A DNA stretch of 62,742 nucleotides, taken from positions 1-62,742 of the forward strand of contig JAIOZI010000024.1 of assembly GCA_021740785.1 (NCBI GenBank). The letters run 5' to 3'. The stretch's first letter is position 1; each line of letters opens with the position of its first letter. Made by a program: the position numbers and the translations under genes. Below, piece by piece: positions 37,054 through 46,853 of this stretch. The stretch is from Melioribacteraceae bacterium (GTDB lineage Bacteria > Bacteroidota > Ignavibacteria > Ignavibacteriales > Melioribacteraceae). A model generated the notes under the pieces. The model was not told the DNA's origin, did no database searches, and worked only from the letters and a program-made list of their open reading frames with translations.

Positions 37054-37617
37054 TTATTCGCTTAAGACGTAAATCGATCTCAAATTCCTGTACTTTTGAG
37101 CATAATCCAACCCATACCCAATAACAAACTTGTCGGGAATTTCGAAACCAATATAGTCAATTTTAACATTATATTTTAAACTCTCAGGTTTTACCAGCAA
37201 GGATACAACCTTCATACTTGCAGGCTTAAGTTCGTTTATTAATCTTTCTATATAATTGATGGACAGACCGCTGTCAACTATATCCTCAACTATTACAACG
37301 TGTCTATCATTAACATCTGCGTTTAATTCTTTTAGAAGTTTTACATTCCCGGAGGAAATTTTAGCATCGCCGTAACTCGATAGTTTAAAAAAATCAATTT
37401 CACAACTAACATCAACATGTTTAATCAGATCAGACATAAACATAAAAGATCCATTTAAAATTCCAATGAAGATCGGGAATTTGCCGTGGTAATCTTTGGT
37501 TAATTTTTCACCGAGCTCTTTTATCCGGCTCTGAATTTTTTCTTCCGTAAGCATCGGGATGAACTTTTCATTTCCGACTAAAATCTCATCCGCTTTTACT
37601 TCTTTGTTTTCATCCAT
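37054..37617 (-). CDS. hpt: Hypoxanthine phosphoribosyltransferase
   Basis: A 187-residue purine salvage enzyme that makes IMP or GMP from the base and PRPP. The PRPP loop is VVIVEDIVDSGLSI, with adjacent acidic residues. It overlaps the end of tilS by 22 bp and lies just before ftsH, the tilS-hpt-ftsH order found in many bacteria. Confidence 0.95.
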   Translation of the reverse strand: MDENKEVKADEILVGNEKFIPMLTEEKIQSRIKELGEKLTKDYHGKFPIFIGILNGSFMFMSDLIKHVDVSCEIDFFKLSSYGDAKISSGNVKLLKELNADVNDRHVVIVEDIVDSGLSINYIERLINELKPASMKVVSLLVKPESLKYNVKIDYIGFEIPDKFVIGYGLDYAQKYRNLRSIYVLSE

Positions 37618-38972
37618 AAATCGTAATAACTCTTAGTTTGTGATGTAATTTTGTACCTGTCATCTATTCTTAAACCAATAATCCATACAATATTGTTCCT
37701 ATTCTCCAAAATTAGTTGATCTTTTTTTTTATGAGCCGGAATTTTTTGCTCATTTAAAAAATCAGAAACCTTTTTAAAATTTTTCATTCCAAGAGGCTTA
37801 AACCTGTCTCCCCTTCTCCACTTTCTTAACGTGAATTCTTCATCTGTATTTTCAGCGGAAATAATTTCATGAAATCGATTTGATTTATAATTCTTAATAC
37901 CGCTCACTTTCTTCACTTGTAATTTGAACCATCCGCCGTCGAATTCTTTGCCGGGATAAATTTTAACCGGGTCAAATTTGTTATCACTGTTTTTTAGAAT
38001 AAGAATCCCGTCGTTCTCACGGAAAATTTTTAATTCGGAATTTAATTCAGACATTTTCCCTTTCTGATTGAGGAACAAATCGCGAATTTTTTGATAATCA
38101 GTATAAATGAAAGCAATTCCGAATTTCTGTTCAATAATGCGTTTTACAATTTCACTTACCGCATCAATACCGTAATTATTAAATAAATCGTCTTTTAAAA
38201 GTAGACTGTCGTTTGATTCGATAACAAAATCATTTTTGATTTTATTAAAAACCGATTCGATGAATCTTCCCGCGCTTCTGATATTATTAGATGTTCGAAA
38301 AACCGCATCATCTAATTTAATATTGAACCGGGATTTTATCACCGGAATAATTTCATTCCGAAGAAAATTGCGCTCAAACTCACTCTCAAAATTGGTGCTG
38401 TCTTCACGATATTCTACATTTATTTTTCCCAGATAATCCAGAATCTCTTCTTTCGTTACATCGAGTAACGGTCGAATAATATTTTCTCGCTGAACCGGAA
38501 TTCCCGACAAACCGGTTATGCCGGATCCTTTTATTAGGTTCAATAAAACAGTCTCAGTGTTATCATTTTTTGTGTGCGCTGTGGCAATCTTATTAATTTT
38601 ATTCTCTTTGCAAATTTTCTTCAGCGCATCATATCTTAAAATTCTTGCCGCTTCCTCAACACCGATATTATTCTTTTTAGAGTATCCGTCAACATCAACA
38701 TCATCAGTAAAAATTTTTACGCTTAGTTTTTTGCAAAGCTCTATACAAAAAGTTTCATCTTCATAGGATTCATTACCTCTGAGATGATGATTAACATGTG
38801 CCGCACAGATATCTATTCCGAATCTTTTTTTGAATTTCTCAAAGAACAATAGCAGAAGAACCGAATCCGGACCGCCGCTTAAAGCAATCAAAACGGAATC
38901 ATCTGGGGAAACCAGGTTATTCCGGTCGATAAATTTAATTGCTTTTTGTTCCAGCGATTTGAACGATTTCAT
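37596..38972 (-). CDS. tilS: tRNA(Ile)-lysidine synthase
   Basis: A 458-residue enzyme that turns the wobble C of tRNA-Ile(CAT) into lysidine so that it reads AUA. The PP-loop LIALSGGPDSVLLLLFF (residues 26-42) binds ATP, and the HVNHHLRGNESYEDE segment follows. The C-terminal half has the TilS substrate-binding region (RKWRRGDRFKPLGMKNF). A CAT-anticodon tRNA is also present in this window at 52295-52371, though that one is probably the methionine tRNA. Confidence 0.95.
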   Translation of the reverse strand: MKSFKSLEQKAIKFIDRNNLVSPDDSVLIALSGGPDSVLLLLFFEKFKKRFGIDICAAHVNHHLRGNESYEDETFCIELCKKLSVKIFTDDVDVDGYSKKNNIGVEEAARILRYDALKKICKENKINKIATAHTKNDNTETVLLNLIKGSGITGLSGIPVQRENIIRPLLDVTKEEILDYLGKINVEYREDSTNFESEFERNFLRNEIIPVIKSRFNIKLDDAVFRTSNNIRSAGRFIESVFNKIKNDFVIESNDSLLLKDDLFNNYGIDAVSEIVKRIIEQKFGIAFIYTDYQKIRDLFLNQKGKMSELNSELKIFRENDGILILKNSDNKFDPVKIYPGKEFDGGWFKLQVKKVSGIKNYKSNRFHEIISAENTDEEFTLRKWRRGDRFKPLGMKNFKKVSDFLNEQKIPAHKKKDQLILENRNNIVWIIGLRIDDRYKITSQTKSYYDLWMKTKK

Positions 38973-38981
38973 GACTCTTCC

Positions 38982-39010
38982 TAAAAAGAATCCGCCTGTT
39001 TAGGCGGAAT
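38982..39010 (-). terminator. Intrinsic terminator after greA
   Basis: On the minus strand, a hairpin with arms TCCGCCT and AGGCGGA (38991-38997, 39002-39008) is followed by CTTTTT (38988-38983). It sits between greA (stop 39039) and the tilS start. Confidence 0.75.
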
Positions 39011-39038
39011 TCTGACTTCATAATTGTATTTAAAACTT

Positions 39039-39509
39039 TTATTCCAAATTCAAAATCTCAAATTTGATTACACCTGCCGGTACCTTAGCATTGGCAATTT
39101 CACCAACTTTTCTTCCCATTAATGCAGCGCCGACCGGCGAAGTTGTAGAAATTTTTCCTTTCTGAAGATCAGCTTCTTCCGGTGATACAATTTTATATGT
39201 ATATGTTTTCGAATTATTCATGTTTTTCACTTTAACAGTGGAAAGAATATGTACTTCATCCTGCGGATAAATTGATGTATCAATAGTCTGCGAACGTGAA
39301 AGAAGATCTTCCAATTTACTGATCTTTAATTCCAAAAGCCCCTGTTCTTCTTTTGCAGCATCATATTCTGCATTTTCGGATAAATCACCATGCGACCTGG
39401 CTTCAGCAATTCTTTCAGCCATTTGCTTTCGACCGTTTGTCTTCAGTTCCCTTAATTCACTTTCCAATTCTCTAAATTTATCTTTACTGAGATAAACAAA
39501 GTTCGACAC
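39039..39509 (-). CDS. greA: Transcription elongation factor GreA
   Basis: A 156-residue factor that rescues backtracked RNA polymerase. Its N-terminal coiled coil has RSHGDLSENAEYDAAKEEQ with the acidic tip, and the C-terminal domain has PVGAALMGRKVGE. I chose GTG at 39509: it has GAGGGG six bases upstream, gives the usual family length, and avoids reading through the terminator hairpin at 39533-39563, which the upstream ATG at 39569 would include. A terminator separates greA from tilS. Confidence 0.96.
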   Translation of the reverse strand: MSNFVYLSKDKFRELESELRELKTNGRKQMAERIAEARSHGDLSENAEYDAAKEEQGLLELKISKLEDLLSRSQTIDTSIYPQDEVHILSTVKVKNMNNSKTYTYKIVSPEEADLQKGKISTTSPVGAALMGRKVGEIANAKVPAGVIKFEILNLE

Positions 39510-39532
39510 TTTGAACCCCTCATTTAATTGTT

Positions 39533-39563
39533 TAAAAAAAATTACCACTGCTCCGGCAGTGGT
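39533..39563 (-). terminator. Intrinsic terminator after the AddB-like gene
   Basis: On the minus strand ACCACTGC (39563-39556) pairs with GCAGTGGT (39551-39544) across a 4-base loop, followed by a T tract (AATTTTTTT, 39543-39534). It ends the CYTH-addB transcript and lies just before the greA start. Confidence 0.75.
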
Positions 39564-39623
39564 ATGCACAAAACTAAATAATTTTATTTATGTTATCAAG
39601 AATATTAGGATGTTTATTTAATT

Positions 39624-42600
39624 TTAAATTGATTTCTCCGCAATCCGGCATATACCGCTGAATTCACAGAACCGGCATATTTTATTCTCAGCATCTGCAA
39701 GTGAGGTTAAAGGAAATATCCCTTTTGAAATACTATCAACGCAGGTTATCACTTTTTCCGAAGCACTTTCAATAATTTCTTTATTCTTAATAATTTTATC
39801 ATCGGATTTTTTTGCGATGCTTACTTCATTTTTACCGAATCCATTTTTGCTGAATTTTAATGAATAGATATACATCCCTTCGGGTTTGTATTCCGAATCG
39901 AAATATTTGTTCAATAAATCCTTCCCGGCTTTCATATAAATAGGAAGCTGCAATGCAATGCCGTCATAAAGATCATTCTTACTCGGTTTGTTTCCACTTA
40001 GTTTATAATCAACAACTTCGAATGTTTTGTAAGTTTCATTGATATCGATTCGATCGATTTTACCTCTTATCTCAACCTCGCCGATTTTAACCGGTTCAGC
40101 TGTACTTAATAATTTATCTTTATCGTTAAGATTTATTCCGCCGAAAGCTACCTCAAAAAATTGCGGTCTGAATCCAGATGTATCCGAAACCGCTTCTTGA
40201 ATGAATTGATATAGTATAGAATTTTCCCTATTACCTTCGATGCCTAAAATTTTTTCTCTTTCGTAAAATGCCGCCGGTGAATTCATTGAAGCATTTTCAA
40301 TTTCCTCTTCACCTATTTGAAAAAGTTTCCTTTCTATTTTTTTATATTGTTCATCATTCAATGATGTTAAATCAATATCATTTTCCTGCACGAATGTATA
40401 GAATCTGAATAATATTCTGTGAAGCACACTTCCGAGTTCAATTGCTTTTACTTCCTCCGTCGGTTCTTCTATTTCGGATAAATTAAGTAATCGTTCAGCA
40501 AAATATTTGAACGGGCATTTCGTATATGTTTCCAATTGAGAAATCGAATACTGCTTTTCTTTGAAACCCTGTAATCTGAGAATCAACTCTGAATTTAATT
40601 CAGCCATCGAATCAATCAATGGATTTTCACCAAGCAGGTATCCGTTAAAAATTGTCTGTCGGTCATTCTGTTCAGATCTGATTTCATCAATAATAATTGC
40701 ATCGTTTAACTCTTTTATACTGAGATCAATTTTCCCGGTTTCGCTGATCAAATGCTCAATTGAATCCGGATCAATATTCGGACTTTGCTGCAGCACTTCG
40801 TCAATTGAAAATAAAGTTGACTTATAATCATTCTCAGTAATAAAAGTAAATTCAAATAAATTAGATAGGTCTTTGATGAAATTCGATTGAACCAATTCTT
40901 TTTTTGATTCACTCATCGGGGTTGATAAATACAGCCTCTTCTTCCAACTGCATAATGACTGATACAAATGATACCTTTCCTCGGTTTGATGAATCATTTC
41001 ATGTTTTGCAAAAGAACCGGAGAAGAAAATTTCCGGGTTGTAATGAGTCGGGAAATCACCGTCCACCAATCCACAGATAAAAAGATAATCGAAACTCAGC
41101 CCGCGGATCTCATTAACTTTTGTTACCAAAACACCTAAATCCGATCTTTCCTTGATATTAAAACGGGCACGCGTCGAAGCCGATTTAATAAAATCGAACA
41201 GCATGTGGAAATCGAACTCTTCATCCGGGGAATGATCGATCGAAAATATCCGGAAGACTTCATCAACAGTTTCCAGGAAGGTTGACACTGCTTTAATATT
41301 TTCTTCCGCGCGCAAATCATTTTTATTCAGCAAATTACCGGGAATATCTAATTTTGATATCAGCAGCTCAAGCTCATTTCGGAATTCCTCTGCATTAAGT
41401 TTTTTATCGAACGGACTTATCAGTTTGTAAATCTCATTAATATCCGATGCAGCTTTTTTATACGCTTTCGTTTTTTCATCAATAGTCCGCTCAAATTCAT
41501 CCGAATATTTTAGTCGTTTTATTGCATCATCAATCGAGTTAATCCAATTATTCTTACCGATTACAATCTTAAGTTCCGAAGCTGTCTTAATTAAATTCTG
41601 CAGGTCAATGTTTTTCAAACTTATAAATCCGCTTGAAAGCCCCCGGAAAATACTTTTGTAATAGAAATCGCTCTCTAATATTTCCAGGAAATTAATAATT
41701 GCAGAAACCGGGGGCGATTGATCGAGCGATAATCTATCTGTTAAATTGACGGGTATGCCGTTAACATTAAACTGGTCGCGAACTTTGGAGGAGTAACCGG
41801 AAATTAAATTAAACGCCACGCAAATTTTGTGCGGCAGAACATTCTGCTCTGTAATCAATTTCTTTATTTCTTTTGATACAAGTTCGATTTCTTGATTTCT
41901 ATCAGCCGCAGAAATTAAAAATAGTTCTTTTTGAAATTTTTGCGTTGGTTTATCAAACTTATTTAGGAACAGATTTTCTCTAATTAAATTACGAAATTCA
42001 TCCGCACCTGCTGGGGATAAATCTTGAATTAACCTGAATCCCCTTTTGCTGAGTTTCTCGTAACATCTATCAAGATGTGAAAATATCCAAGGATTGTACG
42101 AGTAGTAATCGAAATCGATGAAAGTCTTGATGTTACTCAGTTCGGCGGTATTATTCACCAATTCTAATTCGAGGTTAGAAAATTCATCGAAACCGTTTAT
42201 TATAATTGTCTCAAGCTCAGGAAACAACTTGCGAAAAAGAATCTCAAATTTTTGCTTTCCAATTTTCAGCAGTTCGCTGTAAATATCTCCTACTTCATAA
42301 AGCCCGACTGAAAAACACTTTTCCCGGTAAGCATCATAAATATCTGCAATATCAAGCGCTTTCAATTTCTCAGACTTATCTAATTCCTTGGCTTCCTTTC
42401 TTAATAAGTCCGGCGAGATACCCTGTTTCTTATATTCCGAAATTACATTTTTAATCCGGTCAAGCGTACCTGAGGGAATACCATCACGGTAAGCATTGAA
42501 ATATCTGAACTCGAGAAAATCGGTTACCTGTTTAAGCAAAACAATAAATGCCGAATCGGTTAACTCGCCGAAATTAACTTCACTTTTCAACAGTTTGGTT

Positions 42601-42800
42601 GTTAATGTGGTAAGCGTTTCAATGTTGATTTCGGAAACCGACATATTAGGCGAGAGTGAAATTATTTCTTTCTTTAAGTTTCTGAGTTTTCGGTTTGTCG
42701 GAACAATTATCAAAACTTTATCAACAATATTTTCTTTAATATGAAGATTGATCAAATGATCCAAATCAATCGATTTAATATTTTCCTTTGTAAGTATCAT
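39624..42800 (-). CDS. AddB-like Fe-S exonuclease
   Basis: A 1058-residue protein with AddB-like organisation. The N-terminus (VLIIVPTNRKLRNLKKEI) corresponds to the helicase-like part, but no Walker A motif remains. The C-terminal nuclease holds SQLETYTKCPFKYFAERLL at about residue 765 and a late cluster CRFCEFSGIC (Cys1042, 1045, 1051), together the four-cysteine Fe-S signature of AddB nucleases. EIRGKIDRIDI and FEVVDYK supply PD-(D/E)XK residues. It probably works in double-strand break repair. No addA partner is visible nearby. Its start overlaps the end of the CYTH gene by 4 bp. Confidence 0.85.
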   Translation of the reverse strand: MILTKENIKSIDLDHLINLHIKENIVDKVLIIVPTNRKLRNLKKEIISLSPNMSVSEINIETLTTLTTKLLKSEVNFGELTDSAFIVLLKQVTDFLEFRYFNAYRDGIPSGTLDRIKNVISEYKKQGISPDLLRKEAKELDKSEKLKALDIADIYDAYREKCFSVGLYEVGDIYSELLKIGKQKFEILFRKLFPELETIIINGFDEFSNLELELVNNTAELSNIKTFIDFDYYSYNPWIFSHLDRCYEKLSKRGFRLIQDLSPAGADEFRNLIRENLFLNKFDKPTQKFQKELFLISAADRNQEIELVSKEIKKLITEQNVLPHKICVAFNLISGYSSKVRDQFNVNGIPVNLTDRLSLDQSPPVSAIINFLEILESDFYYKSIFRGLSSGFISLKNIDLQNLIKTASELKIVIGKNNWINSIDDAIKRLKYSDEFERTIDEKTKAYKKAASDINEIYKLISPFDKKLNAEEFRNELELLISKLDIPGNLLNKNDLRAEENIKAVSTFLETVDEVFRIFSIDHSPDEEFDFHMLFDFIKSASTRARFNIKERSDLGVLVTKVNEIRGLSFDYLFICGLVDGDFPTHYNPEIFFSGSFAKHEMIHQTEERYHLYQSLCSWKKRLYLSTPMSESKKELVQSNFIKDLSNLFEFTFITENDYKSTLFSIDEVLQQSPNIDPDSIEHLISETGKIDLSIKELNDAIIIDEIRSEQNDRQTIFNGYLLGENPLIDSMAELNSELILRLQGFKEKQYSISQLETYTKCPFKYFAERLLNLSEIEEPTEEVKAIELGSVLHRILFRFYTFVQENDIDLTSLNDEQYKKIERKLFQIGEEEIENASMNSPAAFYEREKILGIEGNRENSILYQFIQEAVSDTSGFRPQFFEVAFGGINLNDKDKLLSTAEPVKIGEVEIRGKIDRIDINETYKTFEVVDYKLSGNKPSKNDLYDGIALQLPIYMKAGKDLLNKYFDSEYKPEGMYIYSLKFSKNGFGKNEVSIAKKSDDKIIKNKEIIESASEKVITCVDSISKGIFPLTSLADAENKICRFCEFSGICRIAEKSI

Positions 42801-43294
42801 TTTTGCGTTAATAAGTTTCTGTACGACGACCTGATTTGATTGTTTAGATCAACATTCAATAATTTCACAAGCTCATTAAATTCTGCTTCCGCTTCTTCTT
42901 TCGAAGTTAGAACGAGTGTTTCAAATTCCATAAATAAACCCAAGTTTTTAACTTCGTCGATGTGAATTCTAGTATTTTTATACATATAAAGTTTCCTGAG
43001 CTTCTCAACAATTATCTCAACAGTTAAAATGTTTGATAAAAATTCCTCACCGTTTTTCTTGTCAACTAATAAAATACTATAATTGCTGAAACGGTCGCCA
43101 GTCTCGTTCCTGTCATAATAAATTAATTCGGCATTTTCATCTTGTACTCGAAGTTTAAGCAATCCGCAATCATGTTTAAAGTAAATATCTCTTTGATGAA
43201 TACTTTTAACAAAAGCGGCATCAATTTTTTCTATCTGTTTATAAAGATTTTCTTGATTATCTATCTTTATTTTTAGTTCAAGGTTAGTAGGCAT
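42797..43294 (-). CDS. CYTH domain protein (class IV adenylate cyclase/triphosphatase-like)
   Basis: A 165-residue CYTH-fold protein. The N-terminal LELKIKI (ExExK-like) and the later RDIYFKH, LLKLRVQ, LIYYDR and IHIDEVKNLGLFMEFE strands give the family pattern of alternating charged residues lining the tunnel. It may be an inorganic triphosphatase, a thiamine triphosphatase-like enzyme or a class IV adenylate cyclase; I cannot separate these. I chose ATG at 43294, since the 13 extra codons of a start at 43333 are AT-rich and do not look coding. It precedes the AddB-like gene and overlaps it by 4 bp. Confidence 0.83.
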   Translation of the reverse strand: MPTNLELKIKIDNQENLYKQIEKIDAAFVKSIHQRDIYFKHDCGLLKLRVQDENAELIYYDRNETGDRFSNYSILLVDKKNGEEFLSNILTVEIIVEKLRKLYMYKNTRIHIDEVKNLGLFMEFETLVLTSKEEAEAEFNELVKLLNVDLNNQIRSSYRNLLTQK

Positions 43295-43444
43295 TGTATA
43301 TATGATTTTTTTATTTAATATATTAACAAACATAAAAAATTGATTTGGTTATACAAGAAAATTTGTGCGATAGCTGCAATTTTCAATAATATAGATTGTC
43401 TTAAAACTAGAATATAAATCATATTTATTAATCATGAGGCAAAA

Positions 43445-45334
43445 ATGAAATCAAATCGATTGTTGTTAGTAATTGCAATACTTATCTCTTTCGGAATTTT
43501 ATTCATTGGATGCGATTCTGCCGAACCCGATGATGAAGAACCATCATACGATCCGGAAGCCTCCAAAGTAAAATCCGACGAAGCTTATGACCTGATGGAG
43601 GGTCAATTTTCTTTTTGGGTAAACGGCTCATTTGAAACTGCAAGTGACTTCGATGCACTTCAATTTATTCCCGCAAATAATTTGTATAAAGATGCTTTGG
43701 AATTAGACCCGGAAAATCTTGATGCAAATCTTGGTGCAGCAATTACAGAAATACTAATTGCTTATGCCGATCCAGAAATGAATCAAATGATAAAGGATAT
43801 GGAAGCATCGTTTAATGACAGAAGCTTTTCCAAAATTCTTAACCGTCCGGTAATTCCAACAACCGCAAGCGCTTTGGAAGTACCGGTTGCTCAAGTTGCG
43901 CAAAGTCTTCTTACAATTCAAAAAGCCGCCCTAGTTGATCCCCCTTTGATAAGCGAGGTTCAGAGAATTTTAAGAGACAACTTTGTTCCGAAAATTAATT
44001 ATTCGATTGAAAGATTGGCGGTTTGCGAAACCAACCCCGAATTTCGTTTCGAAATAAGCGGAAACATGCAGGGTGATTCGGATCTGGATCCCGTTGCAAT
44101 TTATAGAACTGAGTTGTATCTGACTGATGCAGTATTACATGCAGTAAAATTTGCAATGGAAGTTTTCCTGATGTATAATTTCACATTACCAGATTATGAA
44201 CAAACCACAATTTTAAATGCCATCAGGCAGGATAATACTACCTTCTTCGTTTTAGCATCGGACGGAGCCGCAAGAGCAGCTAATGCAAAAAATGAACTGA
44301 ATACATGCTTAAGTAAAATTACGGACGGCATAAACAGTCTTGAAAGTTATTCCGGTGGCTTAAGTGATGCGATTTTAAGAATCGGGGAAGATGGTATTTA
44401 CCAAAATGATCTCGATTCAGTAAAAAAATATTTGGATTACGCACGGGATGCAATAAACAATAATGTGACAGTCCATATTCCTAATGCCGACTCACACGAT
44501 AACTCCTACGATGTAACTTTCAATATCGGCAACTTTTTTAATTCGCCGGCAGCCAATCCTAAAGCAGCTTATCTCCCCTCTTACTCGGTATCTGCAGTGG
44601 GTACGGATAAATGGGATATTGATATAAAATTCGATGCGGAAACCTATGATGATTTCGTTTTCCCCGATCCTACATTTGGAGGTTTTTTACCCGGCATGGA
44701 TAATGAAACACTGAAGCGTCTTCTTTGGATTGATGACGAATACGGATATACTATACATGGATGGGTAAGTTTTGACCATTCTTATTATGGTGATGTGGCA
44801 AATGCAACTGTTACAATAACTCATCTCGGAAATTCATACTCCGATGTGACTGATGAATGGGGGGATTTCGAAATAATTATTACCGATGTTACTACTTCCC
44901 CTATATTAATCAACGGCGCACAGATAGATTACGGCGAGGGAACTAAAACATTATATTTTGATACAACTTCGGATATCTTTCATGCACAAGCAAAGAAATC
45001 CGTTTGGGTGCAGGTGAATATTCCCGATAACCAACCGAGCGGACTTTATGCGGAAACATCGCCATCTGAATACGTTTTACTTAGATGGTCATCCAGTTAC
45101 AGCGGGTATTTTGTGATTGAACGAGATAATGGCACCGGGACATTCACCGATAGAATTTATAAGGACTATTTTTCAAGTTCGGCTTCTTTCTATGATTACG
45201 ATGTTACACCCGGCACTACTTATTATTACAGAGTTCGAACCAGTTGGTGGGGAGAATTTTCCGATGATTATTATGCCGATAATTATATGAGAACCGAAGA
45301 ATTATATTCAAACACAATTTCAGTTACTCCTTGA
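43445..45334 (+). CDS. Large lipoprotein with Fn3-like C-terminus
   Basis: A 629-residue lipoprotein: MKSNRLLLVIAILISFGILF then IGC (Cys23). An acidic linker DSAEPDDEEP follows. Residues about 35-430 are a helical region starting with a TPR-like segment; about 435-520 resemble a carboxypeptidase-regulatory-like beta domain (HGWVSF...ATVTITHLG); about 525-629 a fibronectin type III-like domain (YYYRVRTSWWGE). I do not recognise the family. The downstream gene starts in a TTGA overlap with its stop, so the two proteins are probably made together and may form an envelope pair. Confidence 0.85.
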   Translation: MKSNRLLLVIAILISFGILFIGCDSAEPDDEEPSYDPEASKVKSDEAYDLMEGQFSFWVNGSFETASDFDALQFIPANNLYKDALELDPENLDANLGAAITEILIAYADPEMNQMIKDMEASFNDRSFSKILNRPVIPTTASALEVPVAQVAQSLLTIQKAALVDPPLISEVQRILRDNFVPKINYSIERLAVCETNPEFRFEISGNMQGDSDLDPVAIYRTELYLTDAVLHAVKFAMEVFLMYNFTLPDYEQTTILNAIRQDNTTFFVLASDGAARAANAKNELNTCLSKITDGINSLESYSGGLSDAILRIGEDGIYQNDLDSVKKYLDYARDAINNNVTVHIPNADSHDNSYDVTFNIGNFFNSPAANPKAAYLPSYSVSAVGTDKWDIDIKFDAETYDDFVFPDPTFGGFLPGMDNETLKRLLWIDDEYGYTIHGWVSFDHSYYGDVANATVTITHLGNSYSDVTDEWGDFEIIITDVTTSPILINGAQIDYGEGTKTLYFDTTSDIFHAQAKKSVWVQVNIPDNQPSGLYAETSPSEYVLLRWSSSYSGYFVIERDNGTGTFTDRIYKDYFSSSASFYDYDVTPGTTYYYRVRTSWWGEFSDDYYADNYMRTEELYSNTISVTP

Positions 45335-46701
45335 GATATCCATTAATACTTTTTTTTCAGATTCTGATTTTATGGGCTGCGTGTAAAATAAACGCGCAGC
45401 CTTTCTCTTTTATAGATAAAGAAACCGGTCAGCATAACCTCAAATTAGGTTATGATTATAAAGATATTTTACGTGACGAAAACTATCCGATTTCATCAGA
45501 TGTTTACTCCGGTACTGCATTCCTTAATGCGGATTACCAAACCGGATCAGGTTTGATTTCCTTTAACTACCGGCGGTCTGAGAATTTTATAAGAACTACT
45601 AATTTTAAATCCGATTTTGATTTTTTCTTGGGAAGTAACAGTAATACAATTAATCTATCCTACACAAAGAACTTCGGTTTCGCGGCAGCAGAATTCAAAG
45701 CAGGTGCACTTGAAGCCTATGATAATTGGGGAGTGGAGTATCAACTAAAGACACAGTTTTATCTAAATCTCAAATTACTGCATTCTATTTCATTCAGTTT
45801 TTTTAACAGGATATACCCTTTTCAAATTGAAACACGTTACAATACTGATTTTCTTTCCGCTGCGCACTTTTTAAAATTCAGAGGAGTTGCTACCGGACTG
45901 AATTTTATTCCCGCACATAATTCCAACTTAAAAGTTGAGTATTCTTTTTCGCTGCCGGGTGAATCAAATCTTCCGGGTAAATTTTCCGCACATGATAATA
46001 CGACAATTAATTTGTGGTATATCAATTATCAACATTTATTTCATGATTTTATTTTTTCTGCAGAATATTACAATTTATCAGGAACGAGTGAAATCACCCT
46101 GCTTTCAAACAACGCTAGTTTTTCGGTCACAAAACTTCCCGATATTTACCTAAACTTTGCATCAACCAATTTCACATATAGGTGGCGGAAAAATTCAACA
46201 TCAAACATTTCGCTTGATTATTTTTATTTAAGAAGTAAGATAATCGGCAGCCTCCAATCATTTCCTTTCACTTCGGTGCTGCAGTCATTTATTCTAAACA
46301 GAATTTATTACCGGGTATTCGCTAATCTCAGTATATTTAATATTACCGCCTCGAATGAATGGAAGTTTGACTGGCTGATCATTGAGCCGGAACTGTCTTT
46401 TATGGATATTTCCCCCGACTTAATAATTGAATCATGGCAGCCTGCGTATTTGGTTTTCGGTGTGAGTGATTTTTATTCAAACCGGCTAAAGATAAAACGG
46501 ATCGGGATTGGTAAACTTGGACTTGATTTAACCTTTCCCGTTTCAGACAATAAAATTGAAATCAGTTTAAATCAATACTTCCCGGTTTACGTTTCATATC
46601 ACCCGAAAGAACAAATTCCGCCCACCACACCCGATGTACAGGTTGAACCTAAAACAAGAGGTGGTTTTTTTATGAATTGTACTCTATTTATTGTTTTATG
46701 A
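45331..46701 (+). CDS. Predicted outer-membrane barrel protein, partner of the lipoprotein
   Basis: A 456-residue secreted protein. TTG at 45331 overlaps the stop of the lipoprotein gene (TTGA). The N-terminal ILFFQILILWAACKINAQ is a signal peptide. The mature chain alternates hydrophobic and polar residues rich in Tyr, Phe, Asn and Ser, as in beta barrels (LNLKLLHSISFSFFNRIYPF, NRIYYRVFANLSIFNITA). No family is recognised. Tight coupling to the upstream lipoprotein suggests a two-protein outer-membrane assembly. Confidence 0.75.
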   Translation: MRYPLILFFQILILWAACKINAQPFSFIDKETGQHNLKLGYDYKDILRDENYPISSDVYSGTAFLNADYQTGSGLISFNYRRSENFIRTTNFKSDFDFFLGSNSNTINLSYTKNFGFAAAEFKAGALEAYDNWGVEYQLKTQFYLNLKLLHSISFSFFNRIYPFQIETRYNTDFLSAAHFLKFRGVATGLNFIPAHNSNLKVEYSFSLPGESNLPGKFSAHDNTTINLWYINYQHLFHDFIFSAEYYNLSGTSEITLLSNNASFSVTKLPDIYLNFASTNFTYRWRKNSTSNISLDYFYLRSKIIGSLQSFPFTSVLQSFILNRIYYRVFANLSIFNITASNEWKFDWLIIEPELSFMDISPDLIIESWQPAYLVFGVSDFYSNRLKIKRIGIGKLGLDLTFPVSDNKIEISLNQYFPVYVSYHPKEQIPPTTPDVQVEPKTRGGFFMNCTLFIVL

Positions 46702-46853
46702 TTTGAGAATTTTCAAAAAAAACGGAACTTTTGGAGGACAATAGTAATTTAAATAATATGACTAAATTCAATAACCAACTAAATGTATTGCAATATTGAA
46801 TTAATTTTTTAATTTTCTTTAGCAATAATGTAAAAATGTAACCGGATGAAAAT

